Shown one piece after another: positions 14,099-23,475 of a stretch of 64,000 nucleotides of DNA (position 1 is the first letter of the stretch; the number at the start of each line of letters is the position of its first letter). The position numbers and the translations under genes are program-made. This stretch comes from an uncultured Pelagibacteraceae bacterium. Lineage in GTDB: Bacteria > Pseudomonadota > Alphaproteobacteria > Pelagibacterales > Pelagibacteraceae. Location: NCBI GenBank assembly GCA_902543535.1, contig CACBYG010000003.1, positions 1 to 64,000 on the forward strand, given 5' to 3'. Under the pieces are notes generated by a model, which did not search any database, had not been told where the DNA came from, and saw only the letters and a program-made list of their open reading frames with translations.

Positions 14099-15046
14099 AT
14101 GAAATTAACAAAAGAGCAATTAGAGGATATTAGAGATCAGCAAAAACAAAATAATCAAACTAAAAGAGTTACAGTGCCGGCATTAGAGAGTATTCTTTAC
14201 GAGGCTCTTCCTGCCCTAGACCACGGATTTGTTCGAGTTATAGATTATATGGGGGATGATACATCTATAGTTCAATCAGCAAGAGTTTCATATGGTAAAG
14301 GAACCAAAAAGGTTTCTACCGACGAAGGACTAATTAAATATTTGATGAGACATTGGCATAGTACTCCATTTGAAATGTGTGAAATAAAATACCACATAAA
14401 ATTGCCTATATTTATTGCTCGACAATGGATTAGGCACAGAACTGCAAACGTGAATGAATACTCAGCTAGATACTCAATTTTAGATAAAGAATTTTACTTA
14501 CCTACAGAAGAAAATCTAGCTGCTCAGTCAAAGAGCAATAGACAAGGTAGAGGAGATGTATTGGAAGGAAATCAAGCTAAAGAAGTTTTAGAACTTTTAA
14601 AAAATGATGCTGAAAGAACTTATAATAACTATGAAACAATGCTTAATGAAAGGTTTGATGGCTCAACTATAAATGAAAATAAAAAAGGATTGGCAAGAGA
14701 ATTAGCTAGAATGAATTTGACTTTAAACACCTATACACAATGGTATTGGAAAACGGATTTACTTAACTTGATGAATTTTTTAAGATTGAGAGCAGATAGT
14801 CACGCTCAATATGAAATAAGAGTGTATGCAGATATAATGTTAGACTCAGTAAAAAAATGGGTTCCAATAACCTATGATGCTTTTATGGATTATAGAGTGG
14901 GTGGAACTGAAGTATCTGCTAAAGGAAAGTTAATACTTCAAAAAATAATTAAGGGCCAGGATGTATCTCCTGAAGACTCTGATTTGTCAAAAAGAGAATG
15001 GAATGAATTAATGGAAGCATTTGATTTGAAGGATAAGATTTTATAA
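14099..15046 (+). CDS. thyX: Flavin-dependent thymidylate synthase ThyX
   Basis: This enzyme makes dTMP from dUMP with methylenetetrahydrofolate and FAD/NADPH. The ThyX signature is present as [14 protein letters not shown] (about residues 112-125), preceded by [18 protein letters not shown] and followed by the second substrate-binding stretch [19 protein letters not shown]. The 315-aa length is normal for the alphaproteobacterial form. The first ATG is taken. It lies 3 bp downstream of the ThDP enzyme gene and 18 bp upstream of a membrane protein gene. Confidence 0.95.
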   Translation: MKLTKEQLEDIRDQQKQNNQTKRVTVPALESILYEALPALDHGFVRVIDYMGDDTSIVQSARVSYGKGTKKVSTDEGLIKYLMRHWHSTPFEMCEIKYHIKLPIFIARQWIRHRTANVNEYSARYSILDKEFYLPTEENLAAQSKSNRQGRGDVLEGNQAKEVLELLKNDAERTYNNYETMLNERFDGSTINENKKGLARELARMNLTLNTYTQWYWKTDLLNLMNFLRLRADSHAQYEIRVYADIMLDSVKKWVPITYDAFMDYRVGGTEVSAKGKLILQKIIKGQDVSPEDSDLSKREWNELMEAFDLKDKIL

Positions 15047-15064
15047 CGCTTTATCTATCTTTAG

Positions 15065-16591
15065 ATGGCCACTAAAAAACAATCTAAATTCATCTTTTTA
15101 TTATTATTTTTACTATTTGTATTAGTTCATTTTTATCAGTTAAATAATCAACATTGGTCTAGTATTCTAGACCAAGACTTAATTATAATTTATAATTCAT
15201 TATTAATTAGTTCTGGTATTGAGCAAGATTATAGAGATCACCCAGGCTTCACCACTTTTTTTTTAAATAGTTTGATATATAAATTTTTTGGTATTTTTTC
15301 AAAATACCCTGTTAATATAGATACTATTTTATCTTCAGGTAACGTTGATAAAACTTTACAAATTTATTTCTTCTTATCTAGAAGTATAAATTTTTTTTTA
15401 AATATTATTATTATATTTTTATTTAGCAAAATAATAAAAAGTTTTGAGATTAATAGACAACTGCGTTTTTTATTATGTATAATATTTATTTTTTCGATAG
15501 GATTTATAAGCTCATTTTTTTATTTGCGGTCAGAAAATATAAGTTTGTTATTTTTGTGTTTATCAATCTATATGATCTTGTGTGGAACAAAAAATTCCAA
15601 ACTAAATTTTTTTCTTGGTGGTATTTTTTTATGCTTAGCTATGTTGGCTAAAATACAAGTAATATTTTTAGGTGCTTATATAATTTTTTTAATAACAAAA
15701 TTATCTATCAAAAATAGTGATAAATTTTATCAAACAAAAGTAATTAATTACTATTTAATTTTTTCATTAATTTTAGGTATTTTTATCTATTTTACCAGCC
15801 AAATTTATCTACAAGACTTCGCTAGATTTCAAACAAACAAATATTTAGATCCATTATTTTTTTTCGTGGCTTTGGTTATGATATTTACTTATTTTTATTT
15901 AGATAAAAATTTTAAGAAAAACATTTTATTTTTTTCATCATTAATGAATGGCTTTATTTTCCTAATAATTTTTCTTCTTATCTTAGATCAATTAGAATTA
16001 TTGCCTTTAAATAAAATGATATTATTAAGACTTTCAAACCCAATTCACTATATGACTGAGTTCACTGGAGATATGGCAAATGGAGTTATAAACACTAATT
16101 ATTTAAAACAATCCCTAATGAAATTTTTATTAAACTACAAGTTAAATATATTTGAACTTTTATTACTAATATTTTTGTTTGTATTAAATTTAAAAAATAA
16201 AAATTATCTTTATGTGATATTTTTTATCTTAATTTTTAATATTTTAGTAATGAATTTTAGATATATGCCTCCATACCATATATATTATATTTTTATTTTC
16301 CTTTTGTTTTTTGTAGAGGCTATTAAAAATTTAAAGTTTAATTTTGCGTATAAAATAACAAATTTTGCGGTTGCCATATTTATGATAAATAGTTTTACTT
16401 TTTTTACTTTTAAGGAACATAATTATAACTTCAAAAATACACTTTCTCGAGAAAATATATTTTTAAAAGTTTGCAAAGAAGCTCAGCAAAGTACACCAAG
16501 TATTGATTCTAATTATAGAGAATTTATAAAATATTGGAGTTTAAAAATTGATGATGAAAAAATAAAAAAAATTTGTGATGAAATGACTTAA
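15065..16591 (+). CDS. Polytopic membrane protein, possible lipid-linked-sugar glycosyltransferase
   Basis: The protein is 508 aa and strongly hydrophobic with roughly 10-12 membrane segments. The first periplasmic loop after TM1 contains DQDLIIIYNSLL and a DHPGF motif. Acidic residues in the first loop and HPG-type motifs are features of GT-C glycosyltransferases and ArnT/PMT-like proteins. No further family motif is certain. Its 3' end overlaps the converging glycosyltransferase gene by 4 bp. It likely acts in envelope sugar assembly. Confidence 0.65.
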   Translation: MATKKQSKFIFLLLFLLFVLVHFYQLNNQHWSSILDQDLIIIYNSLLISSGIEQDYRDHPGFTTFFLNSLIYKFFGIFSKYPVNIDTILSSGNVDKTLQIYFFLSRSINFFLNIIIIFLFSKIIKSFEINRQLRFLLCIIFIFSIGFISSFFYLRSENISLLFLCLSIYMILCGTKNSKLNFFLGGIFLCLAMLAKIQVIFLGAYIIFLITKLSIKNSDKFYQTKVINYYLIFSLILGIFIYFTSQIYLQDFARFQTNKYLDPLFFFVALVMIFTYFYLDKNFKKNILFFSSLMNGFIFLIIFLLILDQLELLPLNKMILLRLSNPIHYMTEFTGDMANGVINTNYLKQSLMKFLLNYKLNIFELLLLIFLFVLNLKNKNYLYVIFFILIFNILVMNFRYMPPYHIYYIFIFLLFFVEAIKNLKFNFAYKITNFAVAIFMINSFTFFTFKEHNYNFKNTLSRENIFLKVCKEAQQSTPSIDSNYREFIKYWSLKIDDEKIKKICDEMT

Positions 16592-17259
16592 ATGAGTTTA
16601 AGGAAACTTTTTATCATATAGAATAGTATTTTAAATCCGTCTCTAAATTCATTAACTTTTTTTTTTCCAGCAATTCTTCTTCTTTCATAACTTGGAAAGT
16701 CTGAAAACTTCATTTCTAATCTTTTTGCTTTTATTGGCATTTCGACGCAAAGGCAAAAATCTTTAGAGGTTAATTTAAGTTTTTTAAAAGACTCTGTTTT
16801 ACCCAGTACGTAGGTATAGAGAATATCGGAAATATTTATTGAAAAAAAAATATTTCCAATTTTAGTAAAAATAAAATTTCCTAACTTTGTAAGAATTGTA
16901 TCGTCGTCACTTCCTGCACCACTTATATATCTTGAGGCAAACATAAAATCGAAATCATTGCTACATTTGAAGAGCATTTGTTTTAGACATTTAGGATCAA
17001 AAGATCCATCTGCATTAAATATACATAAATATTTTGTTTTTACATTTTTAATACCTTCAATTATTGCGTCACCATAGCCTTTGCTTGGTTGATAAGTTAT
17101 TGACGACTTATAATCAATTACCGAATTTATAGTTTCTTCATCAGAATTTTCTAAAACAATTATCACCTCGCAACCATAATCTCTTATTTCATTTAAAACT
17201 TTTGGAAGAGCCTCACTTTCATGTTTAGCAGGTATGACTAATGTTAAATCTGTAATCAT
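16588..17259 (-). CDS. Family 2 glycosyltransferase (dolichol-phosphate mannosyltransferase-like)
   Basis: The protein is 223 aa. The GT-A fold starts LTLVIPAKHESEALPKVL, with the nucleotide-sugar motif FNADGSFDP (Asp-x-Asp variant DGSFD) near residue 80 and GYGDAIIEGI before it, as in polyprenyl-phosphate sugar transferases. A basic C-terminal tail follows and there is no large membrane domain. It probably transfers a sugar to undecaprenyl phosphate or an envelope glycan. Next to it are an FkbM methyltransferase and a polytopic membrane protein, so a small envelope-glycan locus is likely. Confidence 0.85.
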   Translation of the reverse strand: MITDLTLVIPAKHESEALPKVLNEIRDYGCEVIIVLENSDEETINSVIDYKSSITYQPSKGYGDAIIEGIKNVKTKYLCIFNADGSFDPKCLKQMLFKCSNDFDFMFASRYISGAGSDDDTILTKLGNFIFTKIGNIFFSINISDILYTYVLGKTESFKKLKLTSKDFCLCVEMPIKAKRLEMKFSDFPSYERRRIAGKKKVNEFRDGFKILFYMIKSFLKLI

Positions 17260-17283
17260 AATTTATAAAATTAAATTTTTTTT

Positions 17284-18003
17284 TTAAAAGTAATTACCAT
17301 TAACGTAAATATATTCAAATGCCTTTCTAAAAGGCATTTTGAATTTTGAATGTTGTTTAAAATTATTAGATTTGAGATAACTATGAATCTCAGAAAAAGT
17401 ATAATTTTTAATTATCATTTGATTATAATGATGTTCAAAAAAAATAACTTTTATCTTACGAATATTTTCTTTAAAACCTTTTATAACAAAGTACTCGTAA
17501 CCCTCAGTATCGATTTTAAGCAAATCTATAGTATTAATATTTTCTTTCTCTACAAATGAAAAACCGTCTTTAATTTTAACTTTCATATTATCAAATATTT
17601 TAGAATTAAGACCAAAATTTAAAAAAATATTTTTACGTTTAAAGTATTTTGAATCAAAATTTATATTATTAAAAGTTGAAGAAGAACTTTCCTTCATTTG
17701 TTTAAAATTTTTTTCTTCCTCAAACACACCTAAAGCAAAATTGTTTATAAATATTTTTTTTTTGGAATTTAATTTTTTTATATTTTGACTAAGTAACTCA
17801 AAATTAATTATACTTGGCTCAAAAGAATAAATTTTTTTAAAATTAAAGTTGTCTAGAATTAATTTAATGAACTCTCCTTTATGAGCCCCAACATCAAATA
17901 CTATATTTATATTTTTATTAAAAATTAAATTTAATGTATTAATAATTTTTCTTTGATAAATTTTGTCAAAAATATTTAGTATGTATGTTATTATATTAAT
18001 CAA
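17284..18003 (-). CDS. FkbM-family methyltransferase
   Basis: The protein is 239 aa. The SAM-binding motif is FDVGAHKGEF (near residue 36), followed by IYSFEPSIINFELL, the conserved TIDLLKIDTEGYE block near 155-167 and a C-terminal HHYNQM. This arrangement is typical of FkbM methyltransferases, which often methylate sugar hydroxyls of surface glycans. It is very AT-rich with long homopolymer runs. The gene is 24 bp upstream of the glycosyltransferase and co-oriented with it. Confidence 0.85.
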   Translation of the reverse strand: MINIITYILNIFDKIYQRKIINTLNLIFNKNINIVFDVGAHKGEFIKLILDNFNFKKIYSFEPSIINFELLSQNIKKLNSKKKIFINNFALGVFEEEKNFKQMKESSSSTFNNINFDSKYFKRKNIFLNFGLNSKIFDNMKVKIKDGFSFVEKENINTIDLLKIDTEGYEYFVIKGFKENIRKIKVIFFEHHYNQMIIKNYTFSEIHSYLKSNNFKQHSKFKMPFRKAFEYIYVNGNYF

Positions 18004-18056
18004 TTATACTTTCACTATTATTTAAAAGTTATTATAAACTGAGAGTATTTAAAATA

Positions 18057-18881
18057 TCATAAATAAATATCTTTTATTTTTTTAGCGAAATCGTAGTAAA
18101 TTTTTGAAATTTCATGATTTGGATCTTTTTCTACAATTGGTTTACCTTCATCGCTATATTTTCCAACTTCAGCATAAATTGGAATTTCTCCTAAAAAATC
18201 TTTATTAAATTCTTCAGCAGTCTTTTTTACTCCACCTTCACCAAAAATTTTATATTTCTTTCCATCATCTGAAGTAAAATAGCTCATATTATCTACCAAT
18301 CCCAAGATTTTTACTCCAAGCTTATCAAACATCTTAATACCTCTTTTGACATCTAAAAGTGCAACTTCTTGTGGAGTAGAAACTATTATTGCACCGTCCA
18401 TTTTTATTTCTTGAGAAAAAGTTAATTGTGTGTCACCTGTGCCTGGAGGCATATCAACAATTATAAAATCTAAATCTTTCCAACTGACTTTTTGAGTAAA
18501 AGTTTTAATTGCACTTGTAACCATTGGGCCACGCCATATCATTGGTGTCTGTTGGTCAGCCAAAAAACCAATTGACATACATTGAATATCATATTTTACA
18601 ATTGGTTCTAATTTTTGGCCATCACTTTTAGGTTTTTCATTAATATCGAACATTTTTGGAATCGAAGGACCATAAATGTCAGCATCTAACAATCCAACTT
18701 TACATCCAACATGTTTTAAGGCTAAAGCCAGATTTGTCGCAAAAGTAGATTTTCCAACACCCCCTTTTGCACTCGAAATTGCTATTGTAAATTTGGTTCC
18801 CAATATTGGATTTTTTGTGAATTTCTTAGGCTCAAGCTTTTGTTTCATTGCGGCACTAAGTTCAGGCTTTTTATCTGACAT
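18057..18881 (-). CDS. mrp: Mrp/ApbC P-loop ATPase, Fe-S cluster carrier
   Basis: This ATPase carries or inserts Fe-S clusters in the cytoplasm. It has the deviant Walker A SSAKGGVGKSTFATNLA, IYGPSIPKMF, and VDMPPGTGDTQLTF. It lacks the N-terminal DUF59 domain found in many Mrp proteins and the CxxC pair is not evident in the short C-terminus. The frame extends upstream to an ATG at 18932 that would abut the hflK ATG with no gap. I prefer the internal ATG at 18881 (MSDKKPELSAAMKQ), which leaves about 50 bp for divergent promoters. Confidence 0.88.
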   Translation of the reverse strand: MSDKKPELSAAMKQKLEPKKFTKNPILGTKFTIAISSAKGGVGKSTFATNLALALKHVGCKVGLLDADIYGPSIPKMFDINEKPKSDGQKLEPIVKYDIQCMSIGFLADQQTPMIWRGPMVTSAIKTFTQKVSWKDLDFIIVDMPPGTGDTQLTFSQEIKMDGAIIVSTPQEVALLDVKRGIKMFDKLGVKILGLVDNMSYFTSDDGKKYKIFGEGGVKKTAEEFNKDFLGEIPIYAEVGKYSDEGKPIVEKDPNHEISKIYYDFAKKIKDIYL

Positions 18882-18932
18882 ACAACTATCATTACTTGTT
18901 TTTTGTAATAAAGACACTATATACTTTGGCAT

Positions 18933-20036
18933 ATGTCAGATGATTTCAGAGGTAGGGGTGGAAGCCCATGGGGATCACCTCCAGGTGGAGGAAATAATAA
19001 TGGATCAGGTAGAGGTCCGAAACCTCCAAATATTGATGAGATCATAAATGAAATTCAAGATAAAATAAAAAAATTTTTACCTGGTGGGAAATCTTCAGGT
19101 GGTAAATCTATCGGGTTAATATTATTAGTTTTAGCTTTTGTTTGGTTAGCAAGTGGACTTTATAGAGTTTTACCTGACGAACAAGGTGTCGTGTTAAGAT
19201 TTGGTAAGTTTGTTAAAACTACTCAACCAGGATTAAATTATCACATACCTTTTCCCGTAGAAAACGTGCTGACACCTAAAGTTACAAAAGTTAATAGAAT
19301 AGATATAGGTTTTAGATCTGAGAGAGACAGTGGTTTTTCAACAGGTGGTGGTGTTGCTGACGTTCCACAAGAGAGTTTAATGTTAACGGGAGATGAAAAT
19401 ATTGTGAACATAGATTTTTCTGTATTCTGGGTAATTAAAGATGCAGGAAACTTTTTATTTAAAATTCAAGACCCTGAGGGAACAGTTAAAGCAGCTGCAG
19501 AAACAGCTATGAGAGAGGTTATAGCAAAAAGTGATATTCAACCAATTTTAACAGAGGGTAGATCTAAAATTGAGGTTGAAACACAAGAAATTATACAAAA
19601 TATTCTAGATGATTATGAGAGTGGAATTCAAATTACACAGGTCCAAACCCAAAAAGCAGATCCACCAGATCAAGTAATAGATGCATTTAGAGATGTACAG
19701 GCTGCAAGAGCAGATATGGAAAGATCTAAAAATGAAGCCGAAGCTTATGCTAATGATGTTATACCAAGAGCTAGAGGGGAAGGTCAAAAAATCTTACAAG
19801 CTGCTGAGGCTTACAAAAAAGAAGTTGTAGCAAAAGCAGAAGGTGAAGCGAGCAGATTTGTGTCCATTTATAATGAATATAAAAATGCAAAAGTAGTAAC
19901 CCAGGAGAGAATGTATTTAGAGACAATGGAAAAAGTATTAGCTGATATTGATAAAGTAATTATAGAAAAAAATGCAGGTTCAGGTGTAGTTCCTTACTTA
20001 CCACTCCCTGAATTAAAAAAGAAAGCGACTAATTAA
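18933..20036 (+). CDS. hflK: FtsH-modulating membrane protease subunit HflK
   Basis: HflK forms with HflC a membrane-anchored SPFH cage around the FtsH protease. The N-terminus is Gly-rich and disordered (RGRGGSPWGSPPGGG), followed by one membrane segment (IGLILLVLAFVWLASGLY, about 60-77) and the SPFH/band-7 domain beginning RVLPDEQGVVLRFGKF. A long helical segment with ARGEGQ and AEGEAS follows. The length of 367 aa is normal. It is followed by hflC with no gap (TAA-ATG), as in most proteobacteria. Confidence 0.95.
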   Translation: MSDDFRGRGGSPWGSPPGGGNNNGSGRGPKPPNIDEIINEIQDKIKKFLPGGKSSGGKSIGLILLVLAFVWLASGLYRVLPDEQGVVLRFGKFVKTTQPGLNYHIPFPVENVLTPKVTKVNRIDIGFRSERDSGFSTGGGVADVPQESLMLTGDENIVNIDFSVFWVIKDAGNFLFKIQDPEGTVKAAAETAMREVIAKSDIQPILTEGRSKIEVETQEIIQNILDDYESGIQITQVQTQKADPPDQVIDAFRDVQAARADMERSKNEAEAYANDVIPRARGEGQKILQAAEAYKKEVVAKAEGEASRFVSIYNEYKNAKVVTQERMYLETMEKVLADIDKVIIEKNAGSGVVPYLPLPELKKKATN

Positions 20037-20909
20037 ATGAAAGCTGGAAAAATTTTAGGTGGATTAATTATTGCAATAGGTGTTCTAGCTTTTTTATCAG
20101 TAATTATCGTAAAAGAAGTTAATCAGGCAATCATTCTTCAATTTGGTGATCCAAAAAGAATAATTACTAAACCTGGTTTAAACTTTAAAATTCCATTTAT
20201 TCAGAACGTCGTTTACCTTGATAAAAGAATATTAAACTTAGACACTCCTCCCGAAGAAGTAATTGCATCAGACCAAAAGCGTTTAATTGTTGATGCATTT
20301 GCAAGATTTAAAATTGTTGATCCACTACAGTTCTATATCTCAGTTGGAGATGAGAGAGTAGCACGATCAAGATTATCAACTATTATAAATTCAAGAATTA
20401 GAAATGTGTTAGGTCAAGAGGAACTTCAAACATTACTATCCCAAGATAGATCGAAACAAATGTCTTTAATAAAAGAAGGCGTAAATAATGAGGCTAAAAA
20501 TTTTGGAATTACCATTGTTGATGTAAGAATAAAAAGAGCTGATCTTCCCCAAGCAAATAGTGACGCAATTTATCGAAGAATGCAAACGGAGCGGGAAAGA
20601 GAAGCGAAAGAATTTAGAGCAAAAGGTGCAGAAATGGCAGTTACCATTACTTCAACCGCAGATAAAGAAGTCACAGTTATTTTAGCAGAGTCCCAAAAAC
20701 AGTCTGAGATTATGAAAGGAGAAGGCGATGGTTTGAGAAATAAAATCTTTGCTGATGCCTTTGGTCAAGATCCTGAGTTTTTTGCATTTTACAGAGCAAT
20801 GCAGGCTTATGAAAAAGCATTAATTGGAGGGGAAACTTCTCTAATTTTATCCCCTGATAGTGAATTCTTTAAATTTTTTGGAAATATAAAACCTGAAATC
20901 CAACAATAA
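20037..20909 (+). CDS. hflC: FtsH-modulating membrane protease subunit HflC
   Basis: The protein is 290 aa. One N-terminal membrane anchor (GLIIAIGVLAFLSVIIV) precedes the SPFH domain (VNQAIILQFGDPKRIITKPGLNFKIPF), the DVRIKRADLP segment and the RMQTEREREAKEFRAKG coiled coil. These are diagnostic for HflC. It acts with HflK on FtsH in the inner membrane. The start abuts the hflK stop exactly and a DUF2065 gene follows after 7 bp. Confidence 0.95.
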   Translation: MKAGKILGGLIIAIGVLAFLSVIIVKEVNQAIILQFGDPKRIITKPGLNFKIPFIQNVVYLDKRILNLDTPPEEVIASDQKRLIVDAFARFKIVDPLQFYISVGDERVARSRLSTIINSRIRNVLGQEELQTLLSQDRSKQMSLIKEGVNNEAKNFGITIVDVRIKRADLPQANSDAIYRRMQTEREREAKEFRAKGAEMAVTITSTADKEVTVILAESQKQSEIMKGEGDGLRNKIFADAFGQDPEFFAFYRAMQAYEKALIGGETSLILSPDSEFFKFFGNIKPEIQQ

Positions 20910-20916
20910 CATTTAA

Positions 20917-21102
20917 ATGAATGAGCTAGTCATAGCTTTTGGTTTATTCTTATTCATTGAGGGAATTTTATATGCCATATTTCCATCAAAAATGAAAAAT
21001 ATGTTAAAAAAATTAGAATTTGTAAAAGATAGTCAATTGAGATCTGGAGGACTTATTTTTGCAATAATAGGATTTATAATTATTTATTATATAAAAAGTT
21101 AA
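20917..21102 (+). CDS. DUF2065 small membrane protein (YjeT-like)
   Basis: The protein is 61 aa with two hydrophobic segments separated by a short basic loop (FPSKMKNMLKKL). The LFLFIEGILYAIFPSKMK stretch is typical for DUF2065, whose genes are regularly found directly downstream of hflKC. Function is unknown; its position between hflC and the DegP-like protease suggests membrane protein quality control. Confidence 0.85.
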   Translation: MNELVIAFGLFLFIEGILYAIFPSKMKNMLKKLEFVKDSQLRSGGLIFAIIGFIIIYYIKS

Positions 21103-21103
21103 A

Positions 21104-22513
21104 ATGAAAAATTTCAAAATTATCTTCCTAACTTTAATTTTATCTTTTGGTTGTTTAACTCAATCTTATTCTAAGCCTGTTCCAGAGTCTTTTGCTGATC
21201 TTGCTGAAAAATTGATGCCGTCTGTTGTAAATATTTCAACATCAACAACAGTAGTTACAAAATCTAATCCACTTCCATTTCAATTACCTCCAGGATCACC
21301 CTTTGGAGATATGTTTAAAGAGTTTGGAGATCCTCAAGAGAGACAGTCAGCTGCATTAGGATCTGGATTTATAATTGATGAAAAAGGAGTTGTTATAACT
21401 AACAATCATGTAATCCAAGATGCAGACGACATAATCGTTAGAGTAAATGGTGATCAAGAGTTTAAGGCAAAGGTTTTAGGGGCAGATCCACTTATGGATA
21501 TTGCTGTTTTGCAATTAGAAACTAATGAAAAGTTTATACCTGTTACATTTGGTGATTCTGACAAAGCTAGAATTGGTGATTGGGTAGTTGCTATTGGAAA
21601 TCCATTTGGTTTAGGGGGAACAGTTACAGCTGGAATTATTTCAGCAAGAAACAGATCAATCGGACTATCTAGATATGAAGATTTTATTCAGACAGATGCC
21701 TCAATTAATTCAGGAAATTCTGGTGGCCCTTTATTTGATATGGAGGGAAATGTTATAGGAATTAATACTGCTATTTTAGGTCGAAATGGTTCAATTGGTA
21801 TTGGATTTTCAATTCCATCGAATAGTGCTCAAATTGTAATTAATCAACTGATAGAATTTGGAGAAACTAAAAGAGGATGGTTAGGTGTAAGAATACAAGA
21901 TGTTACAAAAGAAATTGCAGAGGTTGAAAAATTAGACAAACCAAGAGGTGCTCTAGTTGCAAGTGTTGCAGAAAACAGTCCATCAGAAAAAGCAGGCATA
22001 AAAGCCGGGGATATTATTTTAGAATTTAATGGTGAGAGAATTAATCAAATGAAAGAACTTCCAGCAATAGTAGCTAGAACCCAAGTTGGTAAAAATGTTG
22101 AAGTCAAAATATGGAGAGATAAAAAAGAAATTATAAAAAATGTTCTTCTAGGGAGACTTGAAACATCAGAAGATTTTAAAGTTAGTGAAAAACAAAAAAC
22201 AATAGATACTACCGATAAAATTGAAGATTTAAAAATAACCGTTAGATCTCTTAACAAAGAAGATATAAAAAATCGTAAACTACCAAATCAAACTACTGGA
22301 CTCGTTATCACAAGTATTCAAAATAATAGTCCTTTAGCTGGCTCAATTGAGGTGAATAGTATTATTGTCGAGGCCCAAAAAGAAAGAATAAAAACTATTG
22401 AAAATTTAAAACAAATTACCAAGCAAGTTTTAAACTCAAATCAAAAAACAATTTTGCTTGCAATTTATAACAATCAAAATCAGAGAAGATATATTGGAAT
22501 TAAGTTAGACTAA
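21104..22513 (+). CDS. degP: Periplasmic serine protease, DegP/Do family
   Basis: The protein is 469 aa. The signal peptide ends near residue 23. The trypsin-like catalytic triad is His102 (TNNHVIQ), Asp132 (DPLMDIAVL) and Ser206 (GNSGGPL). A first PDZ domain (about 265-350, GWLGVRIQDV...SPSEKAGIKAGDIILEF) and a shorter second PDZ-like domain follow. It degrades or refolds misfolded periplasmic proteins. Co-location with hflKC is common in alphaproteobacteria. miaA begins 2 bp after its stop. Confidence 0.95.
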   Translation: MKNFKIIFLTLILSFGCLTQSYSKPVPESFADLAEKLMPSVVNISTSTTVVTKSNPLPFQLPPGSPFGDMFKEFGDPQERQSAALGSGFIIDEKGVVITNNHVIQDADDIIVRVNGDQEFKAKVLGADPLMDIAVLQLETNEKFIPVTFGDSDKARIGDWVVAIGNPFGLGGTVTAGIISARNRSIGLSRYEDFIQTDASINSGNSGGPLFDMEGNVIGINTAILGRNGSIGIGFSIPSNSAQIVINQLIEFGETKRGWLGVRIQDVTKEIAEVEKLDKPRGALVASVAENSPSEKAGIKAGDIILEFNGERINQMKELPAIVARTQVGKNVEVKIWRDKKEIIKNVLLGRLETSEDFKVSEKQKTIDTTDKIEDLKITVRSLNKEDIKNRKLPNQTTGLVITSIQNNSPLAGSIEVNSIIVEAQKERIKTIENLKQITKQVLNSNQKTILLAIYNNQNQRRYIGIKLD

Positions 22514-22515
22514 TC

Positions 22516-23424
22516 ATGGATTTTAAATCCAAGATTATATTAATTTCTGGACCAACTGCTTCAGGAAAATCAATTTTTGCAATTAAGCTTGCCCAAAAAG
22601 TAAATGGAGAAATTATAAATGCAGACAGCATGCAAGTTTATAAACAATTAAAGATTCTTTCTGCAAGGCCGGATCAAAAAACATACCAAAAAATAAGACA
22701 TCATCTATTTGGCTTTTATGATGTTAAAAAAAATTTTTCAACTGGAAATTGGTTGAAATTAGTTTTGAAAAAGATTCAAGAAATTAAAAAAAGAAAAAAA
22801 ATACCAATCCTTGTTGGAGGAACAGGTTTATATTTTAAGGCATTAACTGATGGACTAGTAAAAATTCCAAATACACCAAACAAGATTAGAAATCAAATAA
22901 GAGTAATGCATTCAAAAATAGGTCAAGATAAGTTTTATAAAAAACTTTTGAAATTTGACCCGGTTTCTAAAAAAAAAATTAATCCAACAGATCCCCATAG
23001 ATCAATAAGAGCCTATGAAGTTAAATTATATACCAAGAAATCAATTCATGAATGGTATAAAAATACTAAATCTAATTTTCAAAAAATTGATTTTTATAAA
23101 ATTTATATTGACTTTCCTCGAACGGAATTAATTGAGAGAATTAATCTCAGATCTAAAGAAATGATTAAAAATGGAGCAATTAAAGAAGTAAAAAATTTTA
23201 TCAAGTTAAAGGTCAAAAAAGACAAAAGTGTTAATAAGGCCATTGGCATCAACGAAATCAGACAATACTTAAATAATGAAAAAGAATTGGAAGAAATTAT
23301 TGAAAATATATCAATAAAAACTAGGCAATACGCTAAAAGACAAAGCACATGGGCAAGAGGTAACATGAATACTTGGCTCAAATTAAAACCAAACGAGTTA
23401 AATAATTTTTTAAAAAAAATCTAA
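22516..23424 (+). CDS. miaA: tRNA dimethylallyltransferase MiaA
   Basis: MiaA isopentenylates A37 of tRNAs reading UNN codons. The P-loop GPTASGKS (12-19), INADSMQVY, the RPDQ and HHLFGF blocks, VGGTGLYFKAL and the C-terminal IGINEIRQYL...RQYAKRQSTWAR are all present. The 302-aa length is typical. It uses the first ATG, 2 bp after the protease gene. Confidence 0.95.
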   Translation: MDFKSKIILISGPTASGKSIFAIKLAQKVNGEIINADSMQVYKQLKILSARPDQKTYQKIRHHLFGFYDVKKNFSTGNWLKLVLKKIQEIKKRKKIPILVGGTGLYFKALTDGLVKIPNTPNKIRNQIRVMHSKIGQDKFYKKLLKFDPVSKKKINPTDPHRSIRAYEVKLYTKKSIHEWYKNTKSNFQKIDFYKIYIDFPRTELIERINLRSKEMIKNGAIKEVKNFIKLKVKKDKSVNKAIGINEIRQYLNNEKELEEIIENISIKTRQYAKRQSTWARGNMNTWLKLKPNELNNFLKKI

Positions 23425-23475
23425 ATATCTCAATCAAAACTTGACCAATCAGCACAACTTCAGCTAGATTGCGAA

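Noticed and set aside
17318-17340. Perfect inverted repeat AATGCCTTT/AAAGGCATT as a terminator
   Set aside because: It lies inside the 3' coding part of the FkbM gene and no T run follows on either strand.
23425-23475. Attenuator leader peptide before ilvB
   Set aside because: The gap is only 51 bp, with no run of Ile/Val/Leu codons and no terminator hairpin.
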